A stretch of DNA of 26,708 bases from Planctomycetota bacterium (GTDB taxonomy: Bacteria > Planctomycetota > UBA1135 > UBA2386): positions 1 to 26,708 of the forward strand of contig JACKIB010000033.1 of the NCBI GenBank assembly GCA_020638695.1. Direction: 5' to 3'. Below are positions 1-7,705 of the stretch, piece after piece. The notes under the pieces were generated by a model. The model ran no database searches. It was not told where the DNA came from and worked only from the letters and a program-made list of their open reading frames with translations. The translations under genes were made by a program, and so were the position numbers. How positions within the stretch are numbered: the first letter of the stretch is position 1; every line of letters starts with the position of its first letter.

Positions 1-2096
1 TAGTCGCCTTCGCCGATCGTCGTGTCGCAACCGTTGCTGGTCGCGTTGCCGTTGCCGAGCGGGACCAGGAACTGGCTCACCACGTGCTGCCCCAGGGCCT
101 CTTTGGTGTTCGGCAACTCGAGCACCCGGGACGCTCGCCCCTTCGCGTCGGTGTTCAGCCAGAGGTACTCTTGCGACACGGTGTAGAGCAGGCACTCCGG
201 CAGCAGGTCCTCGCGTCGGAATCCGTCGGGGAAGGCCTTGTCGCCGAGGATCAACGCGACGCCGCTCTGCTCGGGGGCGTTCTCCAGAGTGAGCTCGAGC
301 TTGCCGCCGAGGATCGGCTGTCCGACTACATCGTGGCGCATGCGAACACCGTTCTGCAGCTTGGCACCGAGACCGAGGTAGACGATCGGCAGGTCGCCGA
401 GGCGCCGGCCGTAGATGCCTGTGCCGCGCGATCCCCAGGTTCCGGTACCGGCGAGCACGCCGGTCTGCCAGGTGAAGCCGTAGGCAGTGAATACCGTGCT
501 GCCGAATGAGTGGGACAGCGTGCAGGTCAGGCCGTTGGTCTGCTTGTTCACCAGTGCCACCAACTCGTGGGCGCGACCCGTTCCGTCCTGGATGAACCGG
601 CAACGCAGGCCGGCGAACAGATGCCGCACGCTCGCGTCGACCAGGGAGTCGTCGCGGGTTCGGACGAGCAGCCGCCCCTCGGTCGGCGCGAAGCGCAGAT
701 GCCACTCACCGAGGTACTGTTCCGGAGTTCCGCCGCCGTGACGCGGCATGCCGCTGAGGAAGCCGTCGCGAGCGAGGATCGAGGACGCGACGCGAGCGTA
801 GCCGCCGCGCGGCGTGGCGGCGGTAGTGTCGGGGTTGCGTTCGAAGGTGCCGGCCATCTCGCCGGTCTGCGGGTTGATCATGTAGAACACGAAGCGCTTC
901 TGGCCCGGCGTGCGCTCCTTGGTCCACTTCATGTGCGGCTCGGTGGTGTCGAACCAGAACTCGATGCGGCGGCCGACCACGTTGCCGTTGACACGGTAGA
1001 CGCTGCCGTCATCGGCGAAGAACGTGCCCAGGCGCCGGTCGACGAACGGCCAGGACGGCGCGTCGTTGAAGAAGTGGGTGCCCGAGCCCGGCAGGTGGTA
1101 GATGTCGAGCAGACCCGCGGTGCCGTCGTAGGAGAAGTTCCAGCGACCGAGGAAGCCGAGCTCCTCCCAGGCCGAGGGCCGCTGCACCGCCGTGATGTAC
1201 CCGGCGAACGAGCCGTGCGTGCGCAGGTAGTCGTAGCTGATGTGGGTGAAGCCGTCCGGCATCGTGCCGGCGCCGCGCGGCAGGGTGCGGCCACCCCAGG
1301 AGTTCTTGACGATGAAGTGGTGCTGCTTCGGATCGGATGATGTCCGGTCGTAACCGACGATCAACATCGAGTGCGCGCCGTCGATCGGCTTGGTGGGATC
1401 CGGCTGCCAGATCGTGCCCGAGTCCCGGTTGCCACCGAGGGTGCAGTCGAAGATGACCTCCTTCCCACTGCGCAGCACCGCCTCGATCGCGTCGGTGTCC
1501 CTGGCGTTCGACAGGGTCTCGTAGGACTGGATGCCGAAGTAGCGTGGCGCCAGCAGTGCCGAGCGGGGCAAGTTGTGCGGATCGAGGTTGAAGGAATCGA
1601 GTGTCCTCTGATCGTTCCAAGCGGGATCGTCGAGGGCCGGGCTGAGACCGTAGCCGCTCAGCCGGTACGGCATGTAGGGCTCCTCCGGCACGCGGTTGTG
1701 GGAGAGGATGTCGAGCACACCGCGGCCCGAGCCACCGCCGAGCACACCGATGTAGTTCTCGCTGTAGCGCACGCCCTTGTAGCGCCAGTTGTTCTCGTAC
1801 TTGTCGCTGTCGTCCCAGTTGGGGTGCAGGCCGAGAGCCCAGGTCGCCATGAAGGAGCCGAACTCCTCGGACAGGTCCAGGGTGCCGTAGCCGGCCCTCC
1901 AGTACGCCGCCTCCATCGCGGCGATCACCGAGAACGTGATGCAGTTGTCGCGGCCACCTTGGTCGCTGAACGCGGACTGTGCAGCGCGCAGATCGACGCG
2001 GGTCTGCGCTGGGGCGGACACGGCCGCGCCGAAGGCGAGGATCAGGGTGGTGGCGCCCAAGCGCCGCAACGGACGGAAAGGTGAGCGGAGGTTCAT
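1..2096 (-). CDS. Secreted papain-like (C1A) cysteine peptidase, 3' end outside window
   Basis: An open frame of about 698 codons reads leftward from ATG at 2096 and leaves the window without a stop. The N-terminus is a signal peptide (basic RSPFRPLRR, then a hydrophobic stretch to about A28-P-A-Q), so the product is probably exported. The papain-family catalytic set is visible: oxyanion Gln46 six residues before Cys52 (QGGRDNCITFS), His242 in GAHSMLIVGYD and Asn265 in VKNSWGG, with the spacing expected of clan CA. About 400 further residues follow the peptidase domain, rich in Trp, Tyr and Gly; I do not recognise a family there. No clear Shine-Dalgarno precedes the start. Substrate is unknown; degradation of exogenous protein or processing of envelope proteins are both possible. 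The catalytic assignment is strong; the C-terminus is incomplete. Confidence 0.9.
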   Translation of the reverse strand, partial: MNLRSPFRPLRRLGATTLILAFGAAVSAPAQTRVDLRAAQSAFSDQGGRDNCITFSVIAAMEAAYWRAGYGTLDLSEEFGSFMATWALGLHPNWDDSDKYENNWRYKGVRYSENYIGVLGGGSGRGVLDILSHNRVPEEPYMPYRLSGYGLSPALDDPAWNDQRTLDSFNLDPHNLPRSALLAPRYFGIQSYETLSNARDTDAIEAVLRSGKEVIFDCTLGGNRDSGTIWQPDPTKPIDGAHSMLIVGYDRTSSDPKQHHFIVKNSWGGRTLPRGAGTMPDGFTHISYDYLRTHGSFAGYITAVQRPSAWEELGFLGRWNFSYDGTAGLLDIYHLPGSGTHFFNDAPSWPFVDRRLGTFFADDGSVYRVNGNVVGRRIEFWFDTTEPHMKWTKERTPGQKRFVFYMINPQTGEMAGTFERNPDTTAATPRGGYARVASSILARDGFLSGMPRHGGGTPEQYLGEWHLRFAPTEGRLLVRTRDDSLVDASVRHLFAGLRCRFIQDGTGRAHELVALVNKQTNGLTCTLSHSFGSTVFTAYGFTWQTGVLAGTGTWGSRGTGIYGRRLGDLPIVYLGLGAKLQNGVRMRHDVVGQPILGGKLELTLENAPEQSGVALILGDKAFPDGFRREDLLPECLLYTVSQEYLWLNTDAKGRASRVLELPNTKEALGQHVVSQFLVPLGNGNATSNGCDTTIGEGD

Positions 2097-2541
2097 GGGT
2101 CTGTCGCAGGTGAAGATCCCGGTGGAGTGCCCTCGACCTGACGGAATCACGCACCAGCCCCAAGAAAAGGACCGGCCTGGAATGGGAGACCCGGCGCTCC
2201 ATGAAGGGGGGCGCCTCGAACTGCGTGGGTCGCCGGTGCCACGGCACGACCCCCCTTCGGTCCGAATGACGCAGACAGTCGCTCGCCGGATTCACCCGCG
2301 CCGCAGGCAAGGTGACGGCAACACTCCACATCGGGCCACCGAACGACTTCCTCTGCCACCCGCGGTTCGACCGCCGGCAAGCATGCCCGTCGTGACCCGC
2401 ACTCGCGAGACCGAGCACACGTGCGAACACTGCCCGGGTGCACCGGCCACCGTGCTTTCGCAGCGGCGTTCGGATAGCGTCAACGGTACATTGTGCGGTG
2501 ATCGCCGTCGTCGACCGCTCGGCAGCAACCCGTTCCCATCG
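2097..2541. other. Intergenic region between divergent genes
   Basis: These 445 bases lie between the divergent peptidase and acetyltransferase starts and presumably hold both promoters. Open frames cross it, but they are extensions or antisense shadows with no recognisable protein. I see no convincing -35/-10 pair, tRNA, strong hairpin or repeat. Confidence 0.5.
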
Positions 2542-3129
2542 ATGCTCGATCGCCCTCACCTCGCCGCACTGCTCGACGGGATCGCACTCGAGACCGAGCG
2601 ACTGCGGATCCGCCGTTTCCGCCCCGACGACGCCCCGGTGATTCGGCGGCAGGAAGCCGACCCTGCACTGATGCGATTCATCTGCGATCTGCGCAGTCCG
2701 GCGGAGGTCGACGCCAAGATCGAAGCGTTGCAGCGAACCTGGGGCGCCGCCGAGGGAGAGTGGCTCGGCCTACCGTTCGAACTCCGCGAGGCGAGGGGGA
2801 TGATTGGGATGGTGGGGACGCGCGTCGTGTCGGAGAAGTACGCCACGCTCGAGATGGGTTGGACGATCGAGCCCGCACTGTGGCGCCGCGGTTTGACTGG
2901 CGAGGCGTGCCGTGCGTTGGTCGACCTTCTGTTCGATCGCGGCACAGCCCGCAAGATCATCGCCTATTGCGTCGCCGAGAACGTCGCGTCGTCGCGGCTG
3001 ATGGAGCACCTCGGAATGAAGCGGGAGGGCTGCTTGCGGCAACACTCGACGCTGGGCGAAGTGTGGCACGACGAGCTGGTGTACGGGCTGTTCGCCGCCG
3101 AACGCCCATGGCAGCACCCGGGCCGGTAG
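2542..3129 (+). CDS. GNAT-family N-acetyltransferase (RimJ/RimL type)
   Basis: The 195-residue product has the usual length and layout of RimJ/RimL-like GNAT enzymes, which move an acetyl group from acetyl-CoA to an amine such as a protein N-terminus, a small molecule or an antibiotic. After LETERLRIRRFRPDDAP (about 16-32) come strand 4 (LEMGWTIEPALWRRG, 103-117), the acetyl-CoA pyrophosphate loop and helix (WRRGLTGEACRALVDLL, 114-130) and motif B (AENVASSRLMEHLGMKREG, 145-163). The frame is open upstream to 1936, but GNAT homology begins just after the ATG at 2542, so I chose that start. It stands 93 bases before the sigma-factor gene and is not obviously coupled to it. The substrate cannot be told from sequence. 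Confidence 0.88.
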   Translation: MLDRPHLAALLDGIALETERLRIRRFRPDDAPVIRRQEADPALMRFICDLRSPAEVDAKIEALQRTWGAAEGEWLGLPFELREARGMIGMVGTRVVSEKYATLEMGWTIEPALWRRGLTGEACRALVDLLFDRGTARKIIAYCVAENVASSRLMEHLGMKREGCLRQHSTLGEVWHDELVYGLFAAERPWQHPGR

Positions 3130-3222
3130 CGAACCGCCCGCGGGTGGCGCGGCACGCCGCCAAGGCGCCGCGTTTTCCCGAACTGCCCGACCCCGCGGCG
3201 CGCGTTCCGGCATCTTGAGGGT

Positions 3223-3750
3223 GTGGACCTACCGTCCTTGTCAAAGCGCACTGCGACGCGCGACCCGGCGCCCGCCGAGCACCGCAGCGTCTGGCGGTTC
3301 CTGCGCTTTCTGGGCGCCCCTGCCGACCTGGCGGACGACCTGACACAGGAAGTGTTCCTGCGGTTGTGCGAACAGCCGCTGGCGGATCAGGGCGATGCGG
3401 CGCGCCTCGCATGGCTGCGCCGCACGGCACTCAACCTGTTCCGCTCGGCGGGCCGGCGGATGCGTCGCGAACTGCGTGCGATCGAGCCGACCCAGCTGGA
3501 TGAAGTCTGGGCTCGCATCACCGTCTCCGACCCGACCGGTGACCGCCACGCCGAAGCGCTGCGAGGCTGCATGCAGCGACTCGAAGGACGTACCCGAGAG
3601 GCGCTGGCGCTCCGTTACGGCGAGGGACTCGGTCGCGAAGCGATCGCCGAGCGGCTCGCGCTGTCGCCCGAGGGCGTGAAGAGTCTGCTGCGACGGGCAC
3701 TGGAACGCCTGCGCAACTGCATCCGAATCCGACTGGAGTCCGACCGATGA
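3223..3750 (+). CDS. ECF-type RNA polymerase sigma factor
   Basis: A 175-residue sigma-70-family protein of ECF size containing only regions 2 and 4. Region 2 spans about 20-85, with the core-binding helix ADDLTQEVFLRL (37-48). Region 4 spans about 118-165, with a helix-turn-helix REAIAERLALSPEGVKSLL (138-156) that should read the -35 element. The start is uncertain: GTG at 3223 follows a GAGG too closely, and TTG at 3238 is an in-frame alternative. The stop overlaps the next gene's start as ATGA (3747-3750), so the two are translationally coupled. That arrangement is typical of an ECF factor and its anti-sigma regulator. I cannot identify the target promoter. Confidence 0.92.
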   Translation: MDLPSLSKRTATRDPAPAEHRSVWRFLRFLGAPADLADDLTQEVFLRLCEQPLADQGDAARLAWLRRTALNLFRSAGRRMRRELRAIEPTQLDEVWARITVSDPTGDRHAEALRGCMQRLEGRTREALALRYGEGLGREAIAERLALSPEGVKSLLRRALERLRNCIRIRLESDR

Positions 3751-5471
3751 GCGAATCCCCCACCGCCGAGCACGAGGCCGCCGCGCAAGACGCGCTCCTC
3801 GAATCCTTGTTGGAACAATACTTTGAATGCGCGGCGGGTGCCGACTCGCACCCGTTCGCGACCACCGCGGCACGACCACCGCGGGGATGGGGTATCGCCA
3901 CGGCAGCCGCGCTGTTGCTGGGGACTGGCGCGGTCGCGTGGATGTGGTGGCCGAGGGAACGCCCCACCCCGGCGCCGGCGCAGGACAAGGGCGGCCCGAC
4001 GGTGAGCACCCATGCGTGGCGCCCGCCGAGCGGGGCCGCGTTGCGCGGCGCGCTCTCCCAGCTGGTCGCGGTTCGGGTGCGCTGCCTCGAAATCGACGGG
4101 GTCGTGGTGAAGGCGGCCGATTTCCCGCCCGGGCCACTGGTGCCGATCTTCACGCACCGTGACGCGCGCAACGCGTTCTGCGGCGCCATCGACAAGGCGC
4201 TGCGCGGCGCGCCACGGCAAGCCCCGTGGCACCACGCGCTGGAGGTTCGTCTCGAATTCACCGGCGATCGCCACGTGGTGTGTGGGGTGCTCGCCGGAGC
4301 CGAATCGACCCCGCCACGCCTGGCCGTCGACGGCCTCGGCTTGTTCCCGGTCGATCAGGAACTCGCCGACCGCGTGGCACGGGAGGTATTCCTCGCCGCG
4401 GCATCGCAGAAGACCCGCGCCGCACTCGGACTGTGCCATCCGAGGCACCTGGCGGAGCTGCCCGACGACGCCGTGCATCTGCGCCTGCACGCCTTCACCA
4501 CTGCGCAGCTGCCGCTCCTGTCGCGCTTCCACCGCGCCACTTCGCTCGACCTGCGATTCGCTCCGGCCCTCGGCGACGCCGCGTCCCTGCGCGCGCTCAA
4601 CCGCACGCTACCCCGCTTGCGCACGCTTCGGCTGCGCGGGGACGCACTCGACGAACCGGCATGGCAGGCGCTCGCCGCGTTCGCCGAGCTGGAGGACCTG
4701 CAGGTGCTGCGCCCCGACGGGAGCTCGTGGGGCGTGCCGGCACACCGCGACGCGGAACGTGTCGGGGATGCCGCCGCGGCACACTTGATCCGGCTCACTC
4801 GATTGACGTCACTGGTCCTTCCAGGCAGCAGCCTCAGCGACCGCGGTCTGGCCCAGCTCGCCGGCTTGCGCGGGCTGGGGCGGCTGTGCGTGAGCGGCAG
4901 CGCCGCGCTGACCGGCACGGGCTTCGCGACGTTCGCCGACCACCCGGCGCTGGCCGAGGTGCACGCGAACGGATGCACGGCACTCAGCGACGACGGCCTG
5001 CGCGCGCTGGCCCGCGTCCCGGGACTGCGCCAGCTGTTCCTGCGGCACGTCCGGAAGCTCTCCCCGGCGACTCTGGCAGACATGCGTGGCAACGTGTCGG
5101 CGGCCGGACTCGCGGCGTTGGCCGGCGCGCAAGGGATGCGCCGGCTCGAACTCGGCGGCTGGTTCCGCACCTCGGTGACCCACCCGCTGCGGTTCGCCAA
5201 GGCACCCAAGGATGCGGATGGGTCGATCCTGGCCCGGCGGTGGCGGCCGGCGCTCGCCGGCGTCGCTGCGCTTCCGGCACTCGAGTGGCTGGCGCTCGAC
5301 GGCAGTCCGGACCTGGTGCTCGCCGACCTCGAAGCCCTGCGCGGCTCGTCGATCCGGGTGCTGAACGTCGCCGGCACGGTCGGCGCGGCACCCGCGCGCG
5401 TTCCGGTGACGGCGATCGACCGCGTATTCGCGATGCCGCGCAGTCTGGAGACACTGATCCACGAAGATTGA
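3747..5471 (+). CDS. Single-pass membrane protein with exported leucine-rich repeats, putative anti-sigma factor
   Basis: This 574-residue protein is coupled by ATGA overlap to the ECF sigma gene. It has a short acidic N-terminus (1-46, predicted cytoplasmic), one transmembrane helix (about 47-68, ending WMWW then basic PRER) and a long outer part. Residues from about 255 to 560 contain irregular leucine-rich repeats of the RNase-inhibitor/AMN1 style, for example LTRLTSLVLPGSSLSDRGLA and later LARVPGLRQLFL. Position and topology suggest it holds the sigma factor and releases it when the LRR region binds a ligand or partner. No zinc anti-sigma HxxxCxxC motif is present, so the cytoplasmic segment would be a non-canonical sigma binder, if it binds at all. 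The anti-sigma role is inference; the membrane LRR architecture is directly visible. Confidence 0.75.
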   Translation: MSESPTAEHEAAAQDALLESLLEQYFECAAGADSHPFATTAARPPRGWGIATAAALLLGTGAVAWMWWPRERPTPAPAQDKGGPTVSTHAWRPPSGAALRGALSQLVAVRVRCLEIDGVVVKAADFPPGPLVPIFTHRDARNAFCGAIDKALRGAPRQAPWHHALEVRLEFTGDRHVVCGVLAGAESTPPRLAVDGLGLFPVDQELADRVAREVFLAAASQKTRAALGLCHPRHLAELPDDAVHLRLHAFTTAQLPLLSRFHRATSLDLRFAPALGDAASLRALNRTLPRLRTLRLRGDALDEPAWQALAAFAELEDLQVLRPDGSSWGVPAHRDAERVGDAAAAHLIRLTRLTSLVLPGSSLSDRGLAQLAGLRGLGRLCVSGSAALTGTGFATFADHPALAEVHANGCTALSDDGLRALARVPGLRQLFLRHVRKLSPATLADMRGNVSAAGLAALAGAQGMRRLELGGWFRTSVTHPLRFAKAPKDADGSILARRWRPALAGVAALPALEWLALDGSPDLVLADLEALRGSSIRVLNVAGTVGAAPARVPVTAIDRVFAMPRSLETLIHED

Positions 5472-5500
5472 CCGAGCCGGTTCGCGCCGCTCGGAGTTCG

Positions 5501-6139
5501 CTACGACGCGTGACTGGGACGAGTCACGCAACGAATACCTCGCTGGTTGTTCGAGTCGATCCGGAACACGGGCGCGAACTCCTCGAGCAGGCCGTCGTAC
5601 GTACGAACCGAACACTCCGGGAGGGTTCCCTCGCGCAGAGCGGTGAAGCACTCTCTCCGGCGGGTCGTGGACAGTTCGGCCCGCCGCCCAGCGACCAGCT
5701 TGCAGAAGATTCGCAGCGATTCGGGGTCCGGCGTCGAGCCAGCATCGAACCACGGGCCGAACAGGGAGCACAGCGCGCTGCGAGCGCCCGCGACCCGCTG
5801 ACTACAATCCCGCAACCACTGGCAGCGTTGTCGCAGAGGCTCCGTGGGCTCGACGTATGCGTCGATGAGCTGCAGCCGTGGACTCTGGAGCTCCACCAGG
5901 TGCAGGACCATTGACCCGGCCCCCAGCTCGACGAACGCAAAGTCCGCGGTCCGATCGGGCCCACAAGGAATCCCCTCCAAGACGATCTCCCCGAGAACAT
6001 GTCTGGCGCCGACCAATAGGTGGGGCCACTCACTCAGGAACGCCCGTATGGGTCGTTCGTCTTCCGCCCCCTCCAGGACTTCGAGGAACGAGGCTTCCAG
6101 ACCCACGCCCGGTGAACGTACAGTGGAGTCCGGCCACAT
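5501..6139 (-). CDS. Shedu-like (DUF4263-type) putative PD-(D/E)XK nuclease
   Basis: The 212-residue product resembles the nuclease domain of Shedu/DUF4263 proteins. Seen in order are a helix IRAFLSEWPHLL (31-42), GEIVLEGIP, the ADF segment with Asp66, and LHLVELQSP (79-87) with Glu83. A helix with TEPLRQRCQWLRDCSQR follows, like the conserved Q-x2-W/L-R-D helix of that family. The catalytic pattern would be D66, E83 and Gln85 in place of the usual Lys. Shedu is a known single-gene antiphage system, but this protein has no extra sensor domain and no other defence gene beside it. It could instead be a housekeeping or decayed relative. It is the last of four co-oriented minus-strand genes, 65 bases after the beta-helix gene. 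Confidence 0.55.
   Translation of the reverse strand: MWPDSTVRSPGVGLEASFLEVLEGAEDERPIRAFLSEWPHLLVGARHVLGEIVLEGIPCGPDRTADFAFVELGAGSMVLHLVELQSPRLQLIDAYVEPTEPLRQRCQWLRDCSQRVAGARSALCSLFGPWFDAGSTPDPESLRIFCKLVAGRRAELSTTRRRECFTALREGTLPECSVRTYDGLLEEFAPVFRIDSNNQRGIRCVTRPSHAS
5508..5529. terminator. Perfect 8-bp hairpin between convergent genes
   Basis: GCGTGACT and AGTCACGC form a perfect 8-bp stem with a six-base loop. It overlaps the last codons of the minus-strand Shedu-like gene and lies 37 bases past the stop of the plus-strand LRR gene. There is no T-run on either side, so it is not a classical intrinsic terminator; it may act as a bidirectional terminator or 3'-end stabiliser. Confidence 0.35.
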
Positions 6140-6161
6140 ACATCACCGAAATGGCGATCGG

Positions 6162-6179
6162 GCACCTTTTTTTTGGTGC
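6162..6179. repeat. Short inverted repeat with an eight-T loop
   Basis: GCACC and GGTGC flank exactly eight T residues between two co-oriented minus-strand genes. The run is conspicuous in this GC-rich DNA. On the minus-strand transcript it gives a GCACC/GGTGC stem with an A8 loop and no following U-tract, so it is not a standard terminator. Role unknown. Confidence 0.4.
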
Positions 6180-6204
6180 TCATAGACATCGATTCGCCGC
6201 CCGG

Positions 6205-7593
6205 TCACTGCACGAACACCAATCGGTCGAGCGCGCCGAGCGAGCGCGAAGTCGGGTCGAGGCATTGCAAGAACACCTCGAACCCGGGCAACAACGGGTC
6301 ATTGGGCAAGACGAACCCGACGCGCGCGAAGCTCTGCGCACCGGTAGTCAGCCCGAGCACGACATTGGGCCGCGCGAGGTCCACCTCCAGCATTCCGTTG
6401 AGACCCGGAATCGGGGTCGGCACGAGGGAGGCCACTGCAATCGCCAAGAACACCGGTGCGTTGCTCGTCCCGGTTACTCCGGCATGGATGGTCCCGCCGA
6501 CCCGTGGCACTCCGACCACCCAACCAAACGGACCCTCGAACTCGTCCGCGCCGATATCCACCACCGTCCCGGCGATGCGGTTGCCGTACACGTCGATGTC
6601 GCCGCCGGTCACCGGCAGGTTGGTCCCGGCGTTCCACAGCGGGCCGATGGCACCGGAGTGGTGTGCGTCGACTGTCTCGGTGAGCGTCGGCAGGTAAGCG
6701 AGCTGCGGATCGACCTCGAGATCCCTCGCTCCCTTGGTGACCCCTCGGAGGTTGGCACCATTGCCGTGGTAGCAGTTGTGGTCGCTCGTGACCACGGCAC
6801 TCACCACCGCTTCGACACCCGCCCAGTCGGCGTCCTTCAACACGCAGTTGCGCACATCGAACTGCGCCGCCACGCCGAAGCTGATGCAGGCACGGGCGAA
6901 CGATTTGCGGGTGGTCGGGTCGCGATGCGCGACCACCGTGCAGTTGACCACCGCGCTCGACTGCGCCAATCCGGCGTTGACCGTCGCATTGATCGCTTCG
7001 ACATAGAAGCGCGACAACACGCAGTTCTCGATGCGGACGTTCTTGTAGCTGTGGTTGCCGCTCGGGCCTCCGACGAAGATGCCGCGCGAGAACTCGTCCA
7101 AGTAACAGTGGTCGATCAGGACGCTGTCGGACGAGCCGCTGCTGCCATCGACCTGCAGCGCGATACTCCACCAGTAGTCGCCCGGGTTGTTCGGGTTGCG
7201 CGGCGCGTTGACGATGCCGAGGTAGCCGAACCGGCAGCCACTTCCGAGGAGCAGCACGTTGCCCTGCACCGGGTTGACCCGCGGGTCCTTCGGGTTGGTC
7301 ACATTGGTCCGGAACTCGGCGTCGATCACACACGATCGCCCGTTGGTGCCGAGAACCTGCACGCCATCGGCGACCACCAGTGGAAAGTTCTCGCCGGTGC
7401 TCGGTGCGTAACGTCCCGGCAGCACCAGCACCCGATCCCCGAGCTTCGCGGCGCCGAACGCCTTGGTCAGAGTCTTGAATGGCTGCGCCGCGGTACCGGG
7501 GTTGGCATCGTTGCCGCGCAGCGACGACACCCAGTAGTCGGTTGCCGGGAGACTGGTGACGAGCAGGGCGATCGGCAGGATGGAGCGGAGCAT
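6205..7593 (-). CDS. Secreted right-handed beta-helix protein (DUF1565-like)
   Basis: A 462-residue exported protein. It opens with a signal peptide (MLRSILPIALLVTSLPA) followed by the DUF1565-type entry 'YWVSSLRGNDANPGT..QPFKTLTKAF..A..GDRVLVLPGRY' (about 20-64). Residues from about 65 to 360 contain short strand-turn repeats with many Asn, Val and Gly (for example VLIDHCYLDEFSRGIFVGG), as in parallel beta-helices. A C-terminal beta-rich region (about 365-462) ends in SLGALDRLVFVQ and resembles the C-terminal modules common on planctomycete exported proteins. A strong Shine-Dalgarno (GAGGAGGA, just upstream of 7593) supports the start. Function could be polysaccharide binding or degradation or a surface structural role; no catalytic residues can be assigned. 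Confidence 0.85.
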   Translation of the reverse strand: MLRSILPIALLVTSLPATDYWVSSLRGNDANPGTAAQPFKTLTKAFGAAKLGDRVLVLPGRYAPSTGENFPLVVADGVQVLGTNGRSCVIDAEFRTNVTNPKDPRVNPVQGNVLLLGSGCRFGYLGIVNAPRNPNNPGDYWWSIALQVDGSSGSSDSVLIDHCYLDEFSRGIFVGGPSGNHSYKNVRIENCVLSRFYVEAINATVNAGLAQSSAVVNCTVVAHRDPTTRKSFARACISFGVAAQFDVRNCVLKDADWAGVEAVVSAVVTSDHNCYHGNGANLRGVTKGARDLEVDPQLAYLPTLTETVDAHHSGAIGPLWNAGTNLPVTGGDIDVYGNRIAGTVVDIGADEFEGPFGWVVGVPRVGGTIHAGVTGTSNAPVFLAIAVASLVPTPIPGLNGMLEVDLARPNVVLGLTTGAQSFARVGFVLPNDPLLPGFEVFLQCLDPTSRSLGALDRLVFVQ

Positions 7594-7705
7594 GGTTCCT
7601 CCTCGGGTTGCTGACGACGCAGCGATGGTAGCCGCAGATCGCGACGCGTGTTCTGGCGGCGAACGAGTTCCGCCGTCGGCGCGCTTCGCAGCGATTGCGG
7701 CGGCC

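Noticed and set aside
1009..2559. 516-codon minus-strand open frame overlapping the peptidase gene
   Set aside because: The peptidase lies in another minus-strand frame with signal peptide and catalytic residues; this frame has an Arg/Pro/His-rich translation and crosses the intergenic region.
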